From assembly GCA_030015575.1 (NCBI GenBank), contig JASDDO010000026.1:455553096-455617095 (forward strand): 64,000 bases of DNA, read 5' to 3'. The notes below the pieces were generated by a model. It saw only the letters and a list, made by a program, of their open reading frames with translations, was not told the origin of the DNA and ran no database searches. The position numbers and the translations under genes are program-made. Positions 47,174 to 60,896 of this stretch are shown piece after piece (position 1 is the first letter of the stretch; each line of letters starts with the position of its first letter). Source of the DNA: Agapanthus africanus. Its lineage: Eukaryota > Streptophyta > Magnoliopsida > Asparagales > Amaryllidaceae.

Positions 47174-47339
47174 TACAGTTTCTCTAAAAAGCCTGCACAT
47201 ATTTTTAAGGTCCCTGGAAAAAATTTTGGACCAGTTTTTAAAATCGAAAGAAAAGTGCAGTTTTTGATGTGTTTTGCAATTTTTTTTCGGCGATCGAATT
47301 TCTAACACTTTGCTAACAAGTTAGTAATGGTTTAGCGAG

Positions 47340-47351
47340 GCTCTGATACCA
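47340..47351 (-). other. Primer-binding site of element A
   Basis: tggtatcagagc on the minus strand, one base from the 5' LTR. Confidence 0.9.
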
Positions 47352-47352
47352 C

Positions 47353-50300
47353 TGTAAGTCCACGTTACCCACCCCGGTGCTTACGGGGAGGCGGAATAGG
47401 TAAAAATCAAATTTTTAACACAAGGTAAGATGGACTAAAACATGAGGATCTTTGCCAAACCATTGCTAACAAACAACAAGAGATTCTATCTACTATGCTT
47501 AGGAGAATATACCTCATGCAACAAGTCCTTCGGGTCTTCTTTCCGCTGTCCTCCTCGTCCATGCAAGCTCCGAGGATCGATCCGGATCTTGGTCACCTCC
47601 GCGGCCTTCTAGAGTCGAAGACGATCCACCCGAGAGTCTGTAGTCCGAGCTCCACCTCAAGCCGAGGTAACTAGGGCAACAAGTTTGCTATTCTTGAAGT
47701 CCTAGGTGGTGTAGAAGATGGTGGTGGATTTGTTTGTCTATTTAGAACCTTATTTTCTCAACACATGAGAGCTAAGGAAGAATCTAGAGAGGAAGAAGAA
47801 GGAGGAACCATGGGAGCACTCACTTGAAGAGAGAGAATAAGCAAGAGATTATCATCCATAAACCAAATAATTACTAATCTCTTATCATGATAAAGTTGAT
47901 GGCTACATTGATTTGACCATTATCATCTCAAATCAAATCCAAAGACAAAAGCAAAAGAAGGATCTAGTGCTCTCAAGAAAAGTCCAAGTCAACAATGGTC
48001 AACTAGGTCGAATGGTCAAGCAATTAGCCATAACACAATTATCATTAAAAAGATTAGTAAATATTTTCCTCACCTCATAATGGTTTTGACCGAACCAACG
48101 GTCAAAACCCTAATGAGGCACCTCCTTCTTCTTCGCTCCTCACAACCGTGCATACACACCCGCATCCGCATTCCGTAGAATGCGAATGCACAGAAGACAA
48201 AACTAATCCATCCATACAATACTAGGATCCGGCTTAAACCAAAGCCCACTAGCATTGTCTGCCCGAACAGCATACGCGCACAAGTGCACGTAAGTGATCG
48301 TAGCCTTGCCGTAAAACCATACGGCCTCTACACCTTTCGCCCAGTGCAGGGAAACTCTCTGTGTGGGACTCTAAAGACTCGACACTACGCTGGCAGTGGT
48401 TTTAACCACAGACCGCAAGCGGCACTAGCTGTACGTAACGGTCCCCAGGTAGATGTCGATAAGAAGGCCGATGAGGTAAACCCATCCGAACTCCTACTGA
48501 GCCTGAATGTGACAATCTCCATACAGTCCGGTCTGTTCGTCTATGAGTATCGCATGTCGGGCCTAGGGGGCGGTAAATGTCAGACCCCTAATAACGGTAC
48601 AAGTCATGCCGGTGTGTAGCCCAGAACACCCTGAAAACTACTGGAAACACTACCAGTAATTCTCGCTTGCCCTGGCCAGGGAATTTGTGTAATGGCTCTT
48701 CTAGACACAGCGCGATATCAACCCCTAATACCGGGAGAGACGAATCCTATCTAACCGCTGCTGCTTCCAAGTGCTTCAGGATTGCACCCAACTACTACCT
48801 GTTTGCACGACTCCTTTGAGCCGTGGTAGGGTAGTAATTAAAGTACAGTGGGAACACACCCGAGGCGAAGTAGCAGTGTCAAGTCGAAGGACTAAGCTGT
48901 ACACCTGTCACGTGGGAACTGTTATCTGACGATAGGTATAGTACCAACCAACAGTTCCCGACGAGTCCTGTCCAGTGTACTCGTAACTTAACGAGCACCC
49001 GCATACTATCTCCAGTGCGACGTACTGATGGCTGTGGGACAGACCATCTCCCTAGCTGGGATGAGAAGCGCATACGCTAGTCTACTCCGGAGTATCGATG
49101 CCCCGTCTCGATAATCCTACGACTAGGGACCTGTATAAGGATGTGCTTGTAGATTACCTGTAGGGTTGCTAGGCACACGCACAAGGGTCTACGAGGCATC
49201 AACCATGCCCAATTTAAAATTTAGCCGTGCCGAACAACCCAAAGCCGGATCTTTGAACTAGAGTTTAGGCGAAAGCAAGCATGTTAAACACTTTAACACT
49301 AAGTGAGAGGGATTACAACCATTGTAGATCCGGTCCTTCACTTCTTAAGCACTGTGTTGAAGTCCCTTCGCTGCGATCATCGTGTTCCGGACTCTCGAGA
49401 GGCTCCACGAAGAGAAAGATGCAGTCTTTCTTCCGATCTTCGATAACATAGATGATCTACCTTGAAGTTTCATTAACACAAGCTAACACTCACTAAATGA
49501 AGTGAATACTCTCATCTAAAGGGCAAGGGTAGATGAGGATGATGAAGTAGGTTTTTTGCTCTCATTTATAATCTTATTCTCACTCAATTTCATCACTTGG
49601 AAAAAAGCTAGAAAGCTTTTTCCATGAAAGAAAGAAGGAAGAAGAAGATGAATCAATAATAGATTCATTTTGTGATGAATAATGTAAAGAAGATAATGAT
49701 GAATAATGCAATCATGGTTGCCAAACCTTTGTAGAGAATTAACCAAGGGCTAGGGTTTGGGTTGGGTTAAAGCATGAGTCATTTGAAAATATCTTGCACA
49801 AAACAAAAAGAAACCTTCTAGAATCATCAAGAAGGAACTAACCCAAAATAAACCCTAACCTTATTTAATCTCAGCTAAACATGTTGCATTAGTTATCATA
49901 TCATGTTACAATATTATATATCACATATATAATATTTATCGTAACAATATAAAATAATACAATTAACATATATCGCATATATATCAATGTATTACCCGAG
50001 TGAGAAAAAGAATCTTTTAGTGAGCTAATATTAGTTAATGTAATTTAATATATCATATATATTATTATACACTAAATTATCGAATCAACACTTAATCCGA
50101 CAATCCGGCTATATCGCATATAACCGAATAATACGATGACCCGGCTATATCACATATACCCGGCCGATATCTCATATCACGAGAATCCAATACAGTATCA
50201 CATACCGCTTTATCCTTGGTCCCGCACATATCACATATGTGCTCTTACTCCATTTTTCCTGAGCCAAGAAACATCTGTGTAGGACTCTAAAGAATCGTCA

Positions 50301-51561
50301 ATACGCCGGCAGTAGGTGATGATCATATCAAACACCCACAAGCTGCAAGCGGTCAGCTAAACGTAACAGCCATCCAGGTATTGAGCGCTCAGAAGATCAA
50401 CAAGCAAGCATGTACTTTCTCCTGTGAATCCAATCAGTAACACTCCCGTACAGTCCGGTCTCGTCGTCTTATATGTCGCATATCTCGCCTAGTGATGGTA
50501 AACGTCAGACCCCAGTAGCTCGATAAGTCGTGTCGATATGAGGTCTATAACAGTTCGAGAAACTACTGATAACACTTACCAGTAAATCTCAGCAATCCTG
50601 GCCAGGGATTTCCAGTTATAGCCAATCGAACACAGCGCAACATCAACTCCCTATACCGGGAGAGACGAATCCCCTCCTATCGCTCATTGCCTCCATGTGA
50701 TTCGGGACTGTACCCAAAAGCCACCTTTTTGCACGCCCGCTTGGACGTGGTATGATGGAAATCAAAGCACAGTAGGAATCACACAAGACTTTATGACGAT
50801 CTCGGGTCAACAGACTACTCTGTACCAGTGTCACCGGAGAACTGCCATCTGACGTGAGGTATAATACCATCTGGGAGTTCTCGGCGAGTCCGTCCAGTGT
50901 ACCCAGTCTCTACTGAGCACCTGTACACCATCCTTGATGTCAAATACCGATGGATATGGGATCATCCATCGCCCATCATATGTGTCAAGATGCGTATACG
51001 CTAGTCTACTCTGGTGTATCGATGCCCTGTCTCGATACACTCTCGACTAGGAACAGTTATAGGATGTACTCGTCGACTACCGTGGTCCCACTAGTATGAT
51101 CTCATCATAGTCCCAGTAGTCCAGTACATATCCTAAGGGCTTTATCAACATGTAACATAGAGACAATCAAAGTACATGTTAAGATAAAGTACAACCAGAT
51201 AGCATACTATCATGTCGAGCAAGAAAGTCCTCCCTATATATGTCCAAGCATCCATTATAATATACATCGTATGTACAGTAATGGCCTCTAGGGCATACAT
51301 ATAACTAACACTACCTAGCCCCCACAAGTGTGACTGCCATCACAACGCAGGTAATCAAGCAAAGATCCTAAGGGCTCCACTAATATGTATAAGCGATATG
51401 CTAAAAGAAACACATGCACATATTGAAGTAGAAACAAACCAAGTAGCATACTACCATTTTGAGCAAGTTTGTCTATACAACTGTGAATATCCCAAGCTTC
51501 CATTAACTAATATACAAACTAGTATGATACAGTAATGGCCTCTAGGGCATATACACCAATA
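47353..51561 (-). repeat. 5' LTR of element A, interrupted
   Basis: Colinear with 15664-17716 except for the solo LTR at 49159-51310. Its outer terminus reads accaata instead of actaaca (two substitutions), so the terminal dinucleotide is altered. Followed by target copy gctac. Confidence 0.9.
49159..51310 (-). mobile_element. Solo LTR (D/E family) in the 5' LTR of A
   Basis: 2152 bp, reversed, sense TGTTAGTTATATGTATGCCC...CCTACA. Target copies ttacc (49154-49158) and ctacc (51311-51315) differ by one base. More diverged from E and D than those are from each other. Confidence 0.9.
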
Positions 51562-52015
51562 GCTACATGAGTGTATGAGACTCACACCATGCTTATGATA
51601 ATCCTAGGGTTTTTATTTATCAAAGTAAATCAAAATTGGTTGGAAATTTGTCATGGCTAGAAGCTTGGAGAAGCTTGTTGTGTCCATTGACTTAGTCCAC
51701 TAAACTTGTTTTACTTGAGATATTTGTTAACCCAACCATTATCCTAAGCCATGCTTAAGTCTCTACAAGGGTTAGTATATGATATTAACTCACCCGTGGT
51801 TGCCATTCACACTCTCATGAGATGAGATCCATGGTTGCTTCTTCTTCATCTCCTTCCTCAAGCTCACTAGCATTTTGGGAGGTGAAGAAAATGAGTGAGA
51901 AAATTATTTCTAAAGTGGACAAAATTCCCACTTTATCATCCTCTACTAGATTAGCCATTTAGTTTAGAGTGTTTGCTTCACTAATCTACCATTAGTGAAG
52001 ATGTAGTATGAGCTT
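51562..52015 (+). repeat. 3' LTR of element C, second segment, truncated
   Basis: Continues the LTR of 14251-15663 after the gctac target copy; LTR words such as tagggtttttatttat and the splice from ..tgatacatgctac are colinear with the D/E family. It stops near gagcttgag, some 340 bp short of the expected LTR end. Total retained length is about 1.87 kb of about 2.2 kb. Confidence 0.75.
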
Positions 52016-54005
52016 GAGTCTACTCTCCTAATCTCGATCTCCCTGGAGATCAACCATCTCCATGATCAGGTGATACTGCCTAAGAATTATATCTGGATTT
52101 CTGATGGGACGGTAGTTCCTTGGCTAAAGCCACAACTCCATTGTCACACAATGGTAGGAACAAAGTTCATCTCATGAACTTGTATATCCAGACTGTCTCT
52201 TTGGTAGCATCATTGGTAATGATGTATCTTGCCTTTAATCGTCTAGTTTGTCATGGTATCTAGCTTGGAACTCTTCCAACATATTGTCCCTCCACTGAGG
52301 GTAAAGACAATGCCTGCGACTGACATTCAGTCGTCCTTATCACCCTGGAACCTTTCCAGTGATTTTCCCAGGATCGATTGATACCATCTCACTACAACTA
52401 GTGAGTATCCTAACTTCCAATTAGATCTATCTCATAGATCCAAAACCCAGGATTTAGTAGATATCACTTTGATCCTATATGGAGAATCCTTGTGATAAGC
52501 GGAGATTGACCGAGCGTAGCATAGGAAACTCTTTCCCTATCAAGAGTATGTCATCCACGTACTCTACGAGGATCACCACCATACTCCCTACTACCTTTTT
52601 GTATATACAAGGTTCATCTACTATTTTGATGAAGTCAAAAATCTTTGACTTCCATATAAAAACAGACGTTCCAACTCCGCGATGCCTATTTTATCACATA
52701 AAACATCTTTCACACGTTTCTGCTGCTCCCACTGTCTACGAAGCCCTCTGGCTGTGTACTTATAGACGCTCTCTTCTAAAACATCATTTAGAAAAGCAGT
52801 TATGACACCCAACCACCAGATATCGTAGTAATGGAATGTAGCCATGGCAAGTAAGATCTGGATGGACTTAAGCATAGCTTTGAAAGTCTCAACTTTTCCA
52901 TGTACACCGAGTAATCTTCTCAAGATATACTTGCTCTTGATGGTGATTTAACCCTTCAGATAAAACAACCAAAGTCCATACTTTGTTGGTCTATAAGGAT
53001 TCCATCTCAGATCGATAAGCATCCCGCCATTCTTACAGAGTCTCACTCCTGATGGCCAGCTCGAAACTAGTTGGGTCATCATCTCATGATGCAATCCTCG
53101 CTCCCACTGTCATAGAGAAACCGAAGTATCTCTCAGGTGGGTAAGGAACCCTACTAGATTGGCGGAGAGGCTGAGGTTCGTTGGAAACTATTGAATCCTT
53201 TGGTTCTACCAAATCATCTGCTGTAGTTTGTATAGCTGGAACTCCTTCCAGTTCTTCCTCATGGCCACTAATTTCTTCACAAGAAATTCCCTTTCACAAA
53301 GGTGGCATGTTGAGAAACAAAACATCTTTTGTTCCTCTGTTTGGTAGAAGATATTCCCTTGCGAATGCTTGGGATATCCAACAAACTTCCACAGAACTGA
53401 CTTTGCCTCGAGCTTGTCCGGATTATGCTTTTAGACATAGGCTGGACAACCCCAAATCTTAACATACTTAAGATATGGGCTCTTCCCATTCCATATCACA
53501 TATGAAGTGATAGGTAACTGATTTGATTTGAACCCTATTCAATAGGTATGCAGCTTCTTAAGTGCATAACTCCCAAAAGGAAATAGGAAACTCAGTAGTA
53601 CTCATCTTAGAGCATACCATATCACATAGGGTGCTATTGCTCTACCCCGATACACCGACGTGCTGTAGCGTATACGGTGGAGTAATGCTGAGAGAGAATC
53701 TCATTCTCCTTTAGAATAGTCCAGGAATTCCGTGCTCAAGTATTCTCCTCCTTGATCTCATCAAAGGACATAATACTTATACCCGTATTTTGGTTCTCTA
53801 CTTCTAACTTACATTCTGTGAATATCTCAAAAGGTTCGGACTTGTGTTTCAACAGGAACATATGTCTGAATCTTGAGAGATCATCAGAGAATGTAATGAA
53901 GTACAAAGAACCGGTCTTGGCATGTGTAGACAGGGGACCTTCATACATCAGAATGTATCAATCCTAAGAGTTCACTAACTCTTTCTCAGTTTCCAATAAA
54001 CAGAG
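52016..54005 (-). pseudogene. Degenerate copia pol fragment H (RNase H to integrase)
   Basis: Minus strand, colinear with the D pol (56357-58260). Order from right to left: integrase core, hinge, RT with a surviving EYVDDILLIG box (near 52540), RNase H. Many frameshifts. In RT the MDV block is LGV, with Gly codon at 52807-52809 in place of the first catalytic Asp. In RNase H about 25 nt before the second Asp box are deleted (near 52138). D has the same two lesions. No LTR remains; it begins abruptly at the junction with C and is cut at 54005 by D (flank cagag). Confidence 0.8.
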
Positions 54006-56233
54006 TGTAGGGTTCCTAGGCACTCTCAAGAGGTCTCACAAGGCATCAACCATGCCAATTTTAAATTTTACGGTGCCGAGAAACCCTAGACTACGGATCG
54101 TTAACTAGAAATTTAGGCGAAAGATGCAACTAGTAAACTACTTTACTAAGAGAACGGAAATACAACCTTTGTAGATCCGGTCCTCCACCTCCATAGCTCC
54201 GCAATGAAGTCTCCTCGCTGTCCAAATCGGATCTTGGGCTCTAGCGTCGGCTTCATCGGAGTAAAAGCGGGCTAGGTCATCGACGACGATGCCGAAGATG
54301 ATCTACGTCGAGGCATCGCTAGATCAAGCTCCAACTTCACCAAGTCATGAAGCTTGTGAAGAAAACACACTCTACTACTTTACAAGAGGTAGAGGATGAA
54401 GAAATAGGAAGTGGGTAGACTTTAGAATTGGATTTCTCACTCCTTTTCATCAATCACCATTGATGAAGTCTAGGTTTTCTTCTTGAAGAAGAAGAAGAAG
54501 ATAGAAATATTATGATAAGTTCTTTTAAATGAAAAGGAAAATGAATACTTATCATAATACTAACCTTAGTTTAGTGTAGAGAATAGACCATGGTTAGATA
54601 TGATGGTTAGGGTTAAGCAAGAGACAAGAATGGTGGACTAGGTCAAAGTTTCATGAAGCTTCAACTAAACTACAAATAAAGCCACCATTCTTTTCTCTTT
54701 ATGCCATTTATTTTCCAAAATGTATAAACAAATAAATAAATGAATAAATAAGTAATGGAAAAATAAAACCCTAATTATATGTTTAACCATGGTTTAATTC
54801 TTTACACTTAACCAAGTAAACATGTATCATCAAACATGATACAATCATTTGCACAAAAAGTATATAACATATACAACTTGTACATCCAAGTGAGAAAATC
54901 CATTTAAAGTGAACCAATAGTAGTTAATGCAAAGTAATATATCAAATATATAATTATACATTAAATCATTAAATCAACAATTGATTTAACGATCCGGTCA
55001 TATCGCATATAACCGACTAGTATCCTTTGTATCGGCTTATCGAATCAATCCTTGATTCGACAACTAGGTTATATCGCATATAACCAATCGATACATTCAT
55101 CGCGAGAATAGAATACGGTATCACATACACGAATCATTCTCGGTCCCGCACATATCTCATATGCGCTCCTATTTCGTTTCGCTTGAGCCAGGAAACCTCT
55201 GTGTAGGACTCTAAAGACTCGTCAATACGCCGGCAGCAGGTGATGATCATATCAAACACCCCAAGCCGCAAGCGGTCTGCAAAACGTAACGGCCACCCGG
55301 GTATTGAGCGATCAGAAGATCGACGAGCAAGCCCGCTCACACTCCAGTGAATCCAACCAGTAACACTACCGTACAGTCCGGTCTGATCGTCTGATATGTC
55401 GCATATCTCGCCTAGGGGTGGTAAACGTCAGACCCCAATAGCTCGATAAGTCGTGTCGATATGAGGTCTATAACAGTTCGAGAAACTACTGGTAACACTT
55501 ACCAGTAAATCTCAGCAACCCTGGCCAGGGATTTCCGGTTATAGCCAATCGAACACAGCGCAACAACAACTCCCTATACCGGGAGAGACGAATCCCCTCC
55601 TATCGCTCATTGCCTCCATGTGATTCGGGACTGTACCCAAAAACCACCGTTTTGCACGCCCTCTTGGATGTGGTAAGGTGGAAATCAAAGCACAGTGGGA
55701 ACCACACAAGACTCTATGACGATCTCGGGTCAACAGACTACTGTGTACCAGTGTCACCAGAAAACTGCCATCTGACGTAAGGTATAATACCATCTGGGAG
55801 TTCTCGGCAAGTCCGTCCAGTGTACCCAGTCTCTACTGAGCACCCGTATATCATCTCTGATGTCAAACACCAATGGATATGGGATCATCCATCGCCCATC
55901 TGTATGGGTCGAGAAGGTATACGCTAGTCTACTCTGGTATATCGATGCCCTGTCTCGATACACCCACGACTAGGGACCTTGAAGGATGTACTTATGGACT
56001 ACCATGTTCCCACTAGTATGATCCGCATCATAGTCCAGGTGGTCAAGTACACATCCTAAGGGCTTTACCAACATGTAGCAGAGAGACAATCAGTGTACAC
56101 GTTAAGGTAAAGATCAACCAGATAGCATACTATCATGTCGAGCAAGAAAGTCCTCCCTATATATGTCCCAGCATCCACTACAATATACATCCAATGTACA
56201 GTAATGGCCTCTAGGGCATACATATAACTAACA
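54006..56233 (-). repeat. 3' LTR of element D
   Basis: 2228 bp, sense TGTTAGTTATATGTATGCCC...CCCTACA. Nearly identical to 62185-64000 where they overlap. Confidence 0.93.
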
Positions 56234-56246
56234 ATCTCCCACTTGC
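56234..56246 (-). other. Polypurine tract of element D
   Basis: Reads gcaagtgggagat on the minus strand, next to the 3' LTR. Confidence 0.8.
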
Positions 56247-58960
56247 ACTAGGGCCATCCGATAGCAGTGGTTGTAGTATCTCATACTCAACCATCCCATA
56301 AAAGTCTCTCTCTGGGAAAAGGCCTTTGTGAGTGGATCCGCCGTGTTGTCCTCTGAGTCTACTCTCCTAACCTCGATCACCCTGGAGATCAACCATCTCC
56401 ATGATCAGGTGATACTGCCTTAGAATATGTCTGGATCACTGATGGGACCTGCGTTCCTTGGCATAAGCCACAACTCCATTGTCACACAATGGGAGGAACA
56501 AAGTTCATCTCATAAACCAATATACACCCAAACAGCCTCTTTGGTAGCATCTTAAGTAGCGATGTGTCCAGCCTTTATCGTCTAGTATGCCACGGTATCT
56601 AGCTTGGAACTCTTCCAACATACCGTCCTTCTGCTTAGGGTAAAGACAATGCCTGTGACTGACATTCAGTCATCTTTATCACCCTGGAACCCTTCCAGTG
56701 ATTCTCCCCAGGATCGATTGATACCATCTCACTACAACTAGTGAGTATCCTAACATCTATTTAGATCTATCTCATAGATCCAAAACCAAGGATTTAGTAG
56801 GCATCAGTTTGATCCTATTTGGAGAATCATAGTGATAATTGGAGATTGATCGAGCGTAGCATAGGAAACTCTTTCCCTATCAAGAGTATGTCATCCACGT
56901 ACTCTACGAGAATCGCCACCATACTCCCTACTGCCTTTTTATTTATACAAGGTTCATCTACCATTTTGATGATGTCAAACTCTTTGACTAATCCATCAAA
57001 ACAGATGTTCCAACTCCGCGATGCCTGCTTTATCCTAAAAAGCATCTTGCACACATTTCCGCTGCTCCCACTGTCTACGAGGCCCTCTGGCTGTGTACTT
57101 ATAGACGCACTCTTCTAAAACATCATTTAGAAAAGCAGTCATGACACCCAACCACCAGATATCGTAGTCATGGTATGTAGCCGTGGCAAGTAGGATCTGG
57201 ATGGACTTAAGCATAGCTCCTTAGAAAAGGTTTCATCATTATCCACGCCTGGTTGATGACGAAAACCTTTAACAAGTCTAGCTTTGAAAGTCTCAACTTT
57301 TCCATCTACACCAAGTAATCTTCTCAAGATATACTTGCTCCTGATGGGGATTTAACCTTTCAGATATAGCAACCAAAGTCCATACTTTGTTGGTGTACAT
57401 GGATTCCATCTCAAATCACTAAGCATCCAGCCATTCTTACAGAGTCTTACTCCTGATGGCCAGCTCGAAACTAGTTGGGTCATCATCTCATGATGCAATC
57501 CTCGCTCCCACTGTCATAGAGAAACCGAAGTATCTCTCATGTGGGTGAGGAACCCTACTAGATCGGCGGAGAGGCTGAGGTTAGTTGGCATCTACTGAAT
57601 CCTTCGGTTCTACCAAATCATCTGTTGTAGCTTGTATAGCTGGAACCTTTCCAGTTGTACATAACTTACCTTGCCTCGAGCTTGTCCGGATTTTGCTTTT
57701 AGACATAGGCCGGACAACCCCAAATCTTAAGGAACTTAAGATATGGGCTCTTCCCTTTCCATATCATATATGAGGTGGTAGGCAACTGATTTGATTCGAA
57801 CCCTATTCAATAGGTATGCAGCTTCTCAAGCGCATAACTCCCAAAAGGAAAAAGGTAACTCAGTAGTACTCATCATAGAGCACACCTTATCATATAGGGT
57901 GTGATTGCTCCGTCCCGATACACCAACGTGCTATGGTGTATACGGAGGAGTAATGCCGAGAGAGAATCTCATTCTCTTTTAGAATAGTCCAGGATTTCCG
58001 TGCTCAAGTATTCTCCTCCTTGATCTCATCATAGGACATAATACTTATACCCGTATTTTGGTTCTCTACTTCTAACTTATATTCTGTGAATATCTCAAAA
58101 GGTTCGGACTTGTGTTTCAACAGGAACATATGTCTGAATCTTGAGAGATCATCAGAGAACGTAATGAACTATTAAGAACCAGTCCTGGCATGTGTAGACA
58201 GGGGACCTTAGATACATCAACATGCATCAATCCCAAGAGTTCACTAACTCTTTCTCTATTTCCTGTAAACGGAGCTATGGTCATCTTATCTCTGTGACAT
58301 GACTGGCAAGTTTCACAAGATGTAAATTCAAACTGATTTAAATATGCATCTAAATGTAACTTAGCTAGTCGGGTCGCATTGATATGACCTAGTCTACAAT
58401 ACCTCAAGAAGGATCCGTTCATTTCTGAACTCTTCCTCTTGTGTGTGTTACATATACTAAGAATTGTAGTTTGATTTATAACATTAATGCTTTTAGATAA
58501 CGTGCCTGAACCGATCAACTTTTGATATAGGAAATGTTCAAAACATTATCCAACAATACAAAATTTTATTATTTCTTTACTAATAAAGAGAGTGATATGA
58601 TTTTGTATATCAGGTTCGGTATCTAATAACATTCGTTCAGAATCAATGTATTGGTAATACAGGGTGACAGTGACCAACAGACTTGGCTGCAACACTTGCC
58701 CCGTTTTCTGCCTCATGAAACTTATCACCCTTTCTCAGTTCTCTACCTATCTGTAGCCCTATGTAATAGATTACATATCTGGGATCCTGATCTGTTATCA
58801 CATACCCAGGACGTAGAGGATACTGAGAAACAGTTCTTTGTAACGAACACACCCGAAGATGATGCATCTCATGCACTTTCTTCGTTTGGGCGGCACGGGA
58901 AATCTCGTATTCCCCAATTTCCTGCTCTGTCTTATAACAATTATAAGATGGAGCGGGACC
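56247..58960 (-). pseudogene. Degenerate copia pol of element D
   Basis: Minus strand. Protease region at 58640-58850, where the D-T-G of DTGSGSH is replaced (D-N-R at about 58785-58810). The integrase zinc finger is the longest frame (58117-58518), with the first His of H-H-C-C replaced by Tyr but CETCQSC kept. Integrase core and hinge follow with shifts. RT near 56827-57327 has EYVDDILLIG, but LGV instead of MDV (Gly codon at 57146-57148). RNase H near 56260-56700 has the same short deletion as H. No functional product is expected. Confidence 0.85.
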
Positions 58961-59045
58961 AACGTTCCCCAGCTCAGTATAACAAGCGGGTTCGGTCAAA
59001 TATCCGTATTATTATCTTGATTATGGCGTGATATGGTCGCTACCT
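58961..59045 (-). pseudogene. Vestigial gag of element D
   Basis: About 70 bp matching only the start of gag (the region encoding LTGPNYK in B1), joined directly to sequence just before the protease. Roughly 250 codons of gag are missing. The pyrimidine tract and AG (59044-59045) upstream are kept. Confidence 0.65.
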
Positions 59046-59476
59046 GGAGAGAGAGAGAAGAAAACACTCAGCGTGCGCTCTTGCAAGAATAGATTGGTTA
59101 TTATTTTATCTAATCAGGATGGCTCCCACTGCTTTTTATCAAATCTTCCTTCAAACCCTAAAAGGAAAGACAAGCCGGGATTAATTACACACTACAAGTT
59201 CGCCAATCTTTCAGCCAGGCCAGTGTCGGTACTTTGAGGGAGGTCCCCGTGCTTTCGCACGAACCTAATTAATGTAAACCTCATTTTCCCAGAGGCATAA
59301 TCCCGTTGACACCTTTCTAGACACCTACTTGATCGGCTAATTGTAATGTGCAAAACTCTCCCAGGAGTAACAATTACTCGCAGCGGGTATCGGGATCCAA
59401 CTATCTCATAGAAGGTATGCAATCTCATTGCAAATTTCAACACTTGAAATTCCCGATAATATTTTGCCCCTAACGT

Positions 59477-59683
59477 GCTATGACCTTGACGAAAGCCAAC
59501 AAACCATAGCCCGCTAGTCAAGTTCAACCCGTACATTTCTTGATTGAATTAAACCCACCCCACGACCCTTGATGAAAGCCAACAAAGCCGCACGACTACC
59601 CTAATCCAATCGCATCATATGCTAGCAGATAAGCAGCATATAGCTACCGCACACTGCACCTTGACGAAAGCCAACAAATGCAG
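59477..59683 (-). other. Triple hairpin array (D copy)
   Basis: 59477-59510 with GCTATG/CATAGC and 59654-59683 with CTGCA/TGCAG around ttgacgaaagccaa. A middle copy of the core at 59569-59582 has a weak outer stem. Confidence 0.6.
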
Positions 59684-59830
59684 CACGAATACTATATACA
59701 ACTTATCTGAAATGACGGAGGGCTACGACAGGTTTTTCTGAAAACCTATTGCGTAATGAACTTGATATCGTTGTAGAATCAAATGATTTTAAAATGGAGT
59801 GTTTTTGAGGCTTTTATAGATTTGCTAAAG

Positions 59831-60062
59831 GAGTCACTCCCGGTGAAGGGATCGTCGGTCCTTTCCTCGTCGAATGAGGTGCGGGATATATCATATATAT
59901 CACTGTACAAAGCAAAAACTCTTAAAAGCAATCTAAAGACAAACCGAGTGTGTAGCATCTGCCAGTTATTTCTAAAGGAGTCACTCCCGGTGAAGGGATA
60001 TCGGTCCTTTCCTCATCGAATAAGGTGCAGGATATATCATATATACCGCTATGCAAAGCAAG
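59831..60062 (-). repeat. 147-bp tandem duplication in D leader
   Basis: Two copies with gagtcactcccggtgaaggg, tcctttcctc and ggatatatcatatata blocks at 147-bp spacing, corresponding to the F duplication at 1881-2107. Confidence 0.75.
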
Positions 60063-60190
60063 AACTGTAGCTACCTGTTTTATTTTGAAATTCGATTCTA
60101 CAACATCTTAGGTTTCTTTTATTTCATTAATCTCATTAATGAATTCCCATCATTTAAGGTACCTAAACATCACAGATAAATACGCCGTAC

Positions 60191-60292
60191 ACTTATGCCA
60201 TCCGCATTCGCCTCGATGTCCCCTCGTGCACCGTTAGGTTAGGTAACTAACGGCAGAGCGGGGCAGGGCTAGTGCGGGTGTAAAACATAAGT
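60191..60292 (-). other. Conserved structured leader block (D copy)
   Basis: Terminal pairing ACTTATG/CATAAGT. Internal GTTAG/CTAAC kept. The middle stem differs from A and B1. Confidence 0.65.
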
Positions 60293-60896
60293 AACATCTA
60301 TATAATATATCATATATACTATATACAGTATCCATCACAGAACATATCACATGATCACATCACAGATATCGCAGCAGAAGAAACATATGAAATATTGGAT
60401 ATACTAGGATGTCTGTGTTTTCAATACGAGCCAGTATAAAACACGGATTCCACGGTCGTGATGAATAGCCAAACCCACACCCCTAGACCCCTACGAGAGC
60501 GGCAAGCAACCCTACCAATTCTAGAGTTAGGAGACCCGGACTCGACTCCTCGAGTTGGTCTCCCACTGGACCCCAGAACCCGGTTACTTGTGCCCTCCTC
60601 CTTGGGTCTATCCTAGTGCGGAAAAGTAAATAAGATACAAAGGGTGACATCTTCCGCAACCTGGAAGTGCCCCAATAAAAGAATATTACATACAAGTTTT
60701 TACATGAATGAAAATGAAAAACACTCATCTCACATAAAAACCCCCGGCTATTCAAACACGACGATCCAATATAACATATCCAGCAACACATAACATCACA
60801 TGTCATCAACATAAGTAAATATGCGCATCCCAATTGTCGTTGACATATAGCAACGAAACCGGCGATATCACATATTACACTTACGGTCACAGAAAA

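Larger units (their letters stand above)
45837..47339 (-). other. Leader of element A, PBS-proximal part
   Basis: Continuation of the 33304-33889 leader. Contains hairpins 45857-45893 (CGTAT.TACC pairing) and 45954-45983 (CTATG/CATAG), each around ttgacgaaggtcaa, the structured block (46264-46375) and the GC-cored hairpin (47069-47173). A tract matching the possible B1 acceptor at 36575 lies near 46471-46500. No coding frame of note. Confidence 0.75.
15664..51561 (-). mobile_element. Ty1-copia element A, complete but multiply interrupted
   Basis: Minus-strand element bounded by a perfect gctac target duplication (15659-15663 and 51562-51566). 3' LTR 15664-17716, 5' LTR 47353-51561, PBS 47340-47351, gag-pol between. 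It holds three insertions: 18694-30565, 33895-45831 and 49159-51310. Removing these with their extra target copies leaves about 9.9 kb, like the B1 sister element (about 9.7 kb). Domain order Gag-PR-INT-RT-RNase H is Ty1-copia. LTR style, long leader and protein similarity suggest the Angela/BARE-like lineage; this is from memory of the family, not a search. Confidence 0.93.
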
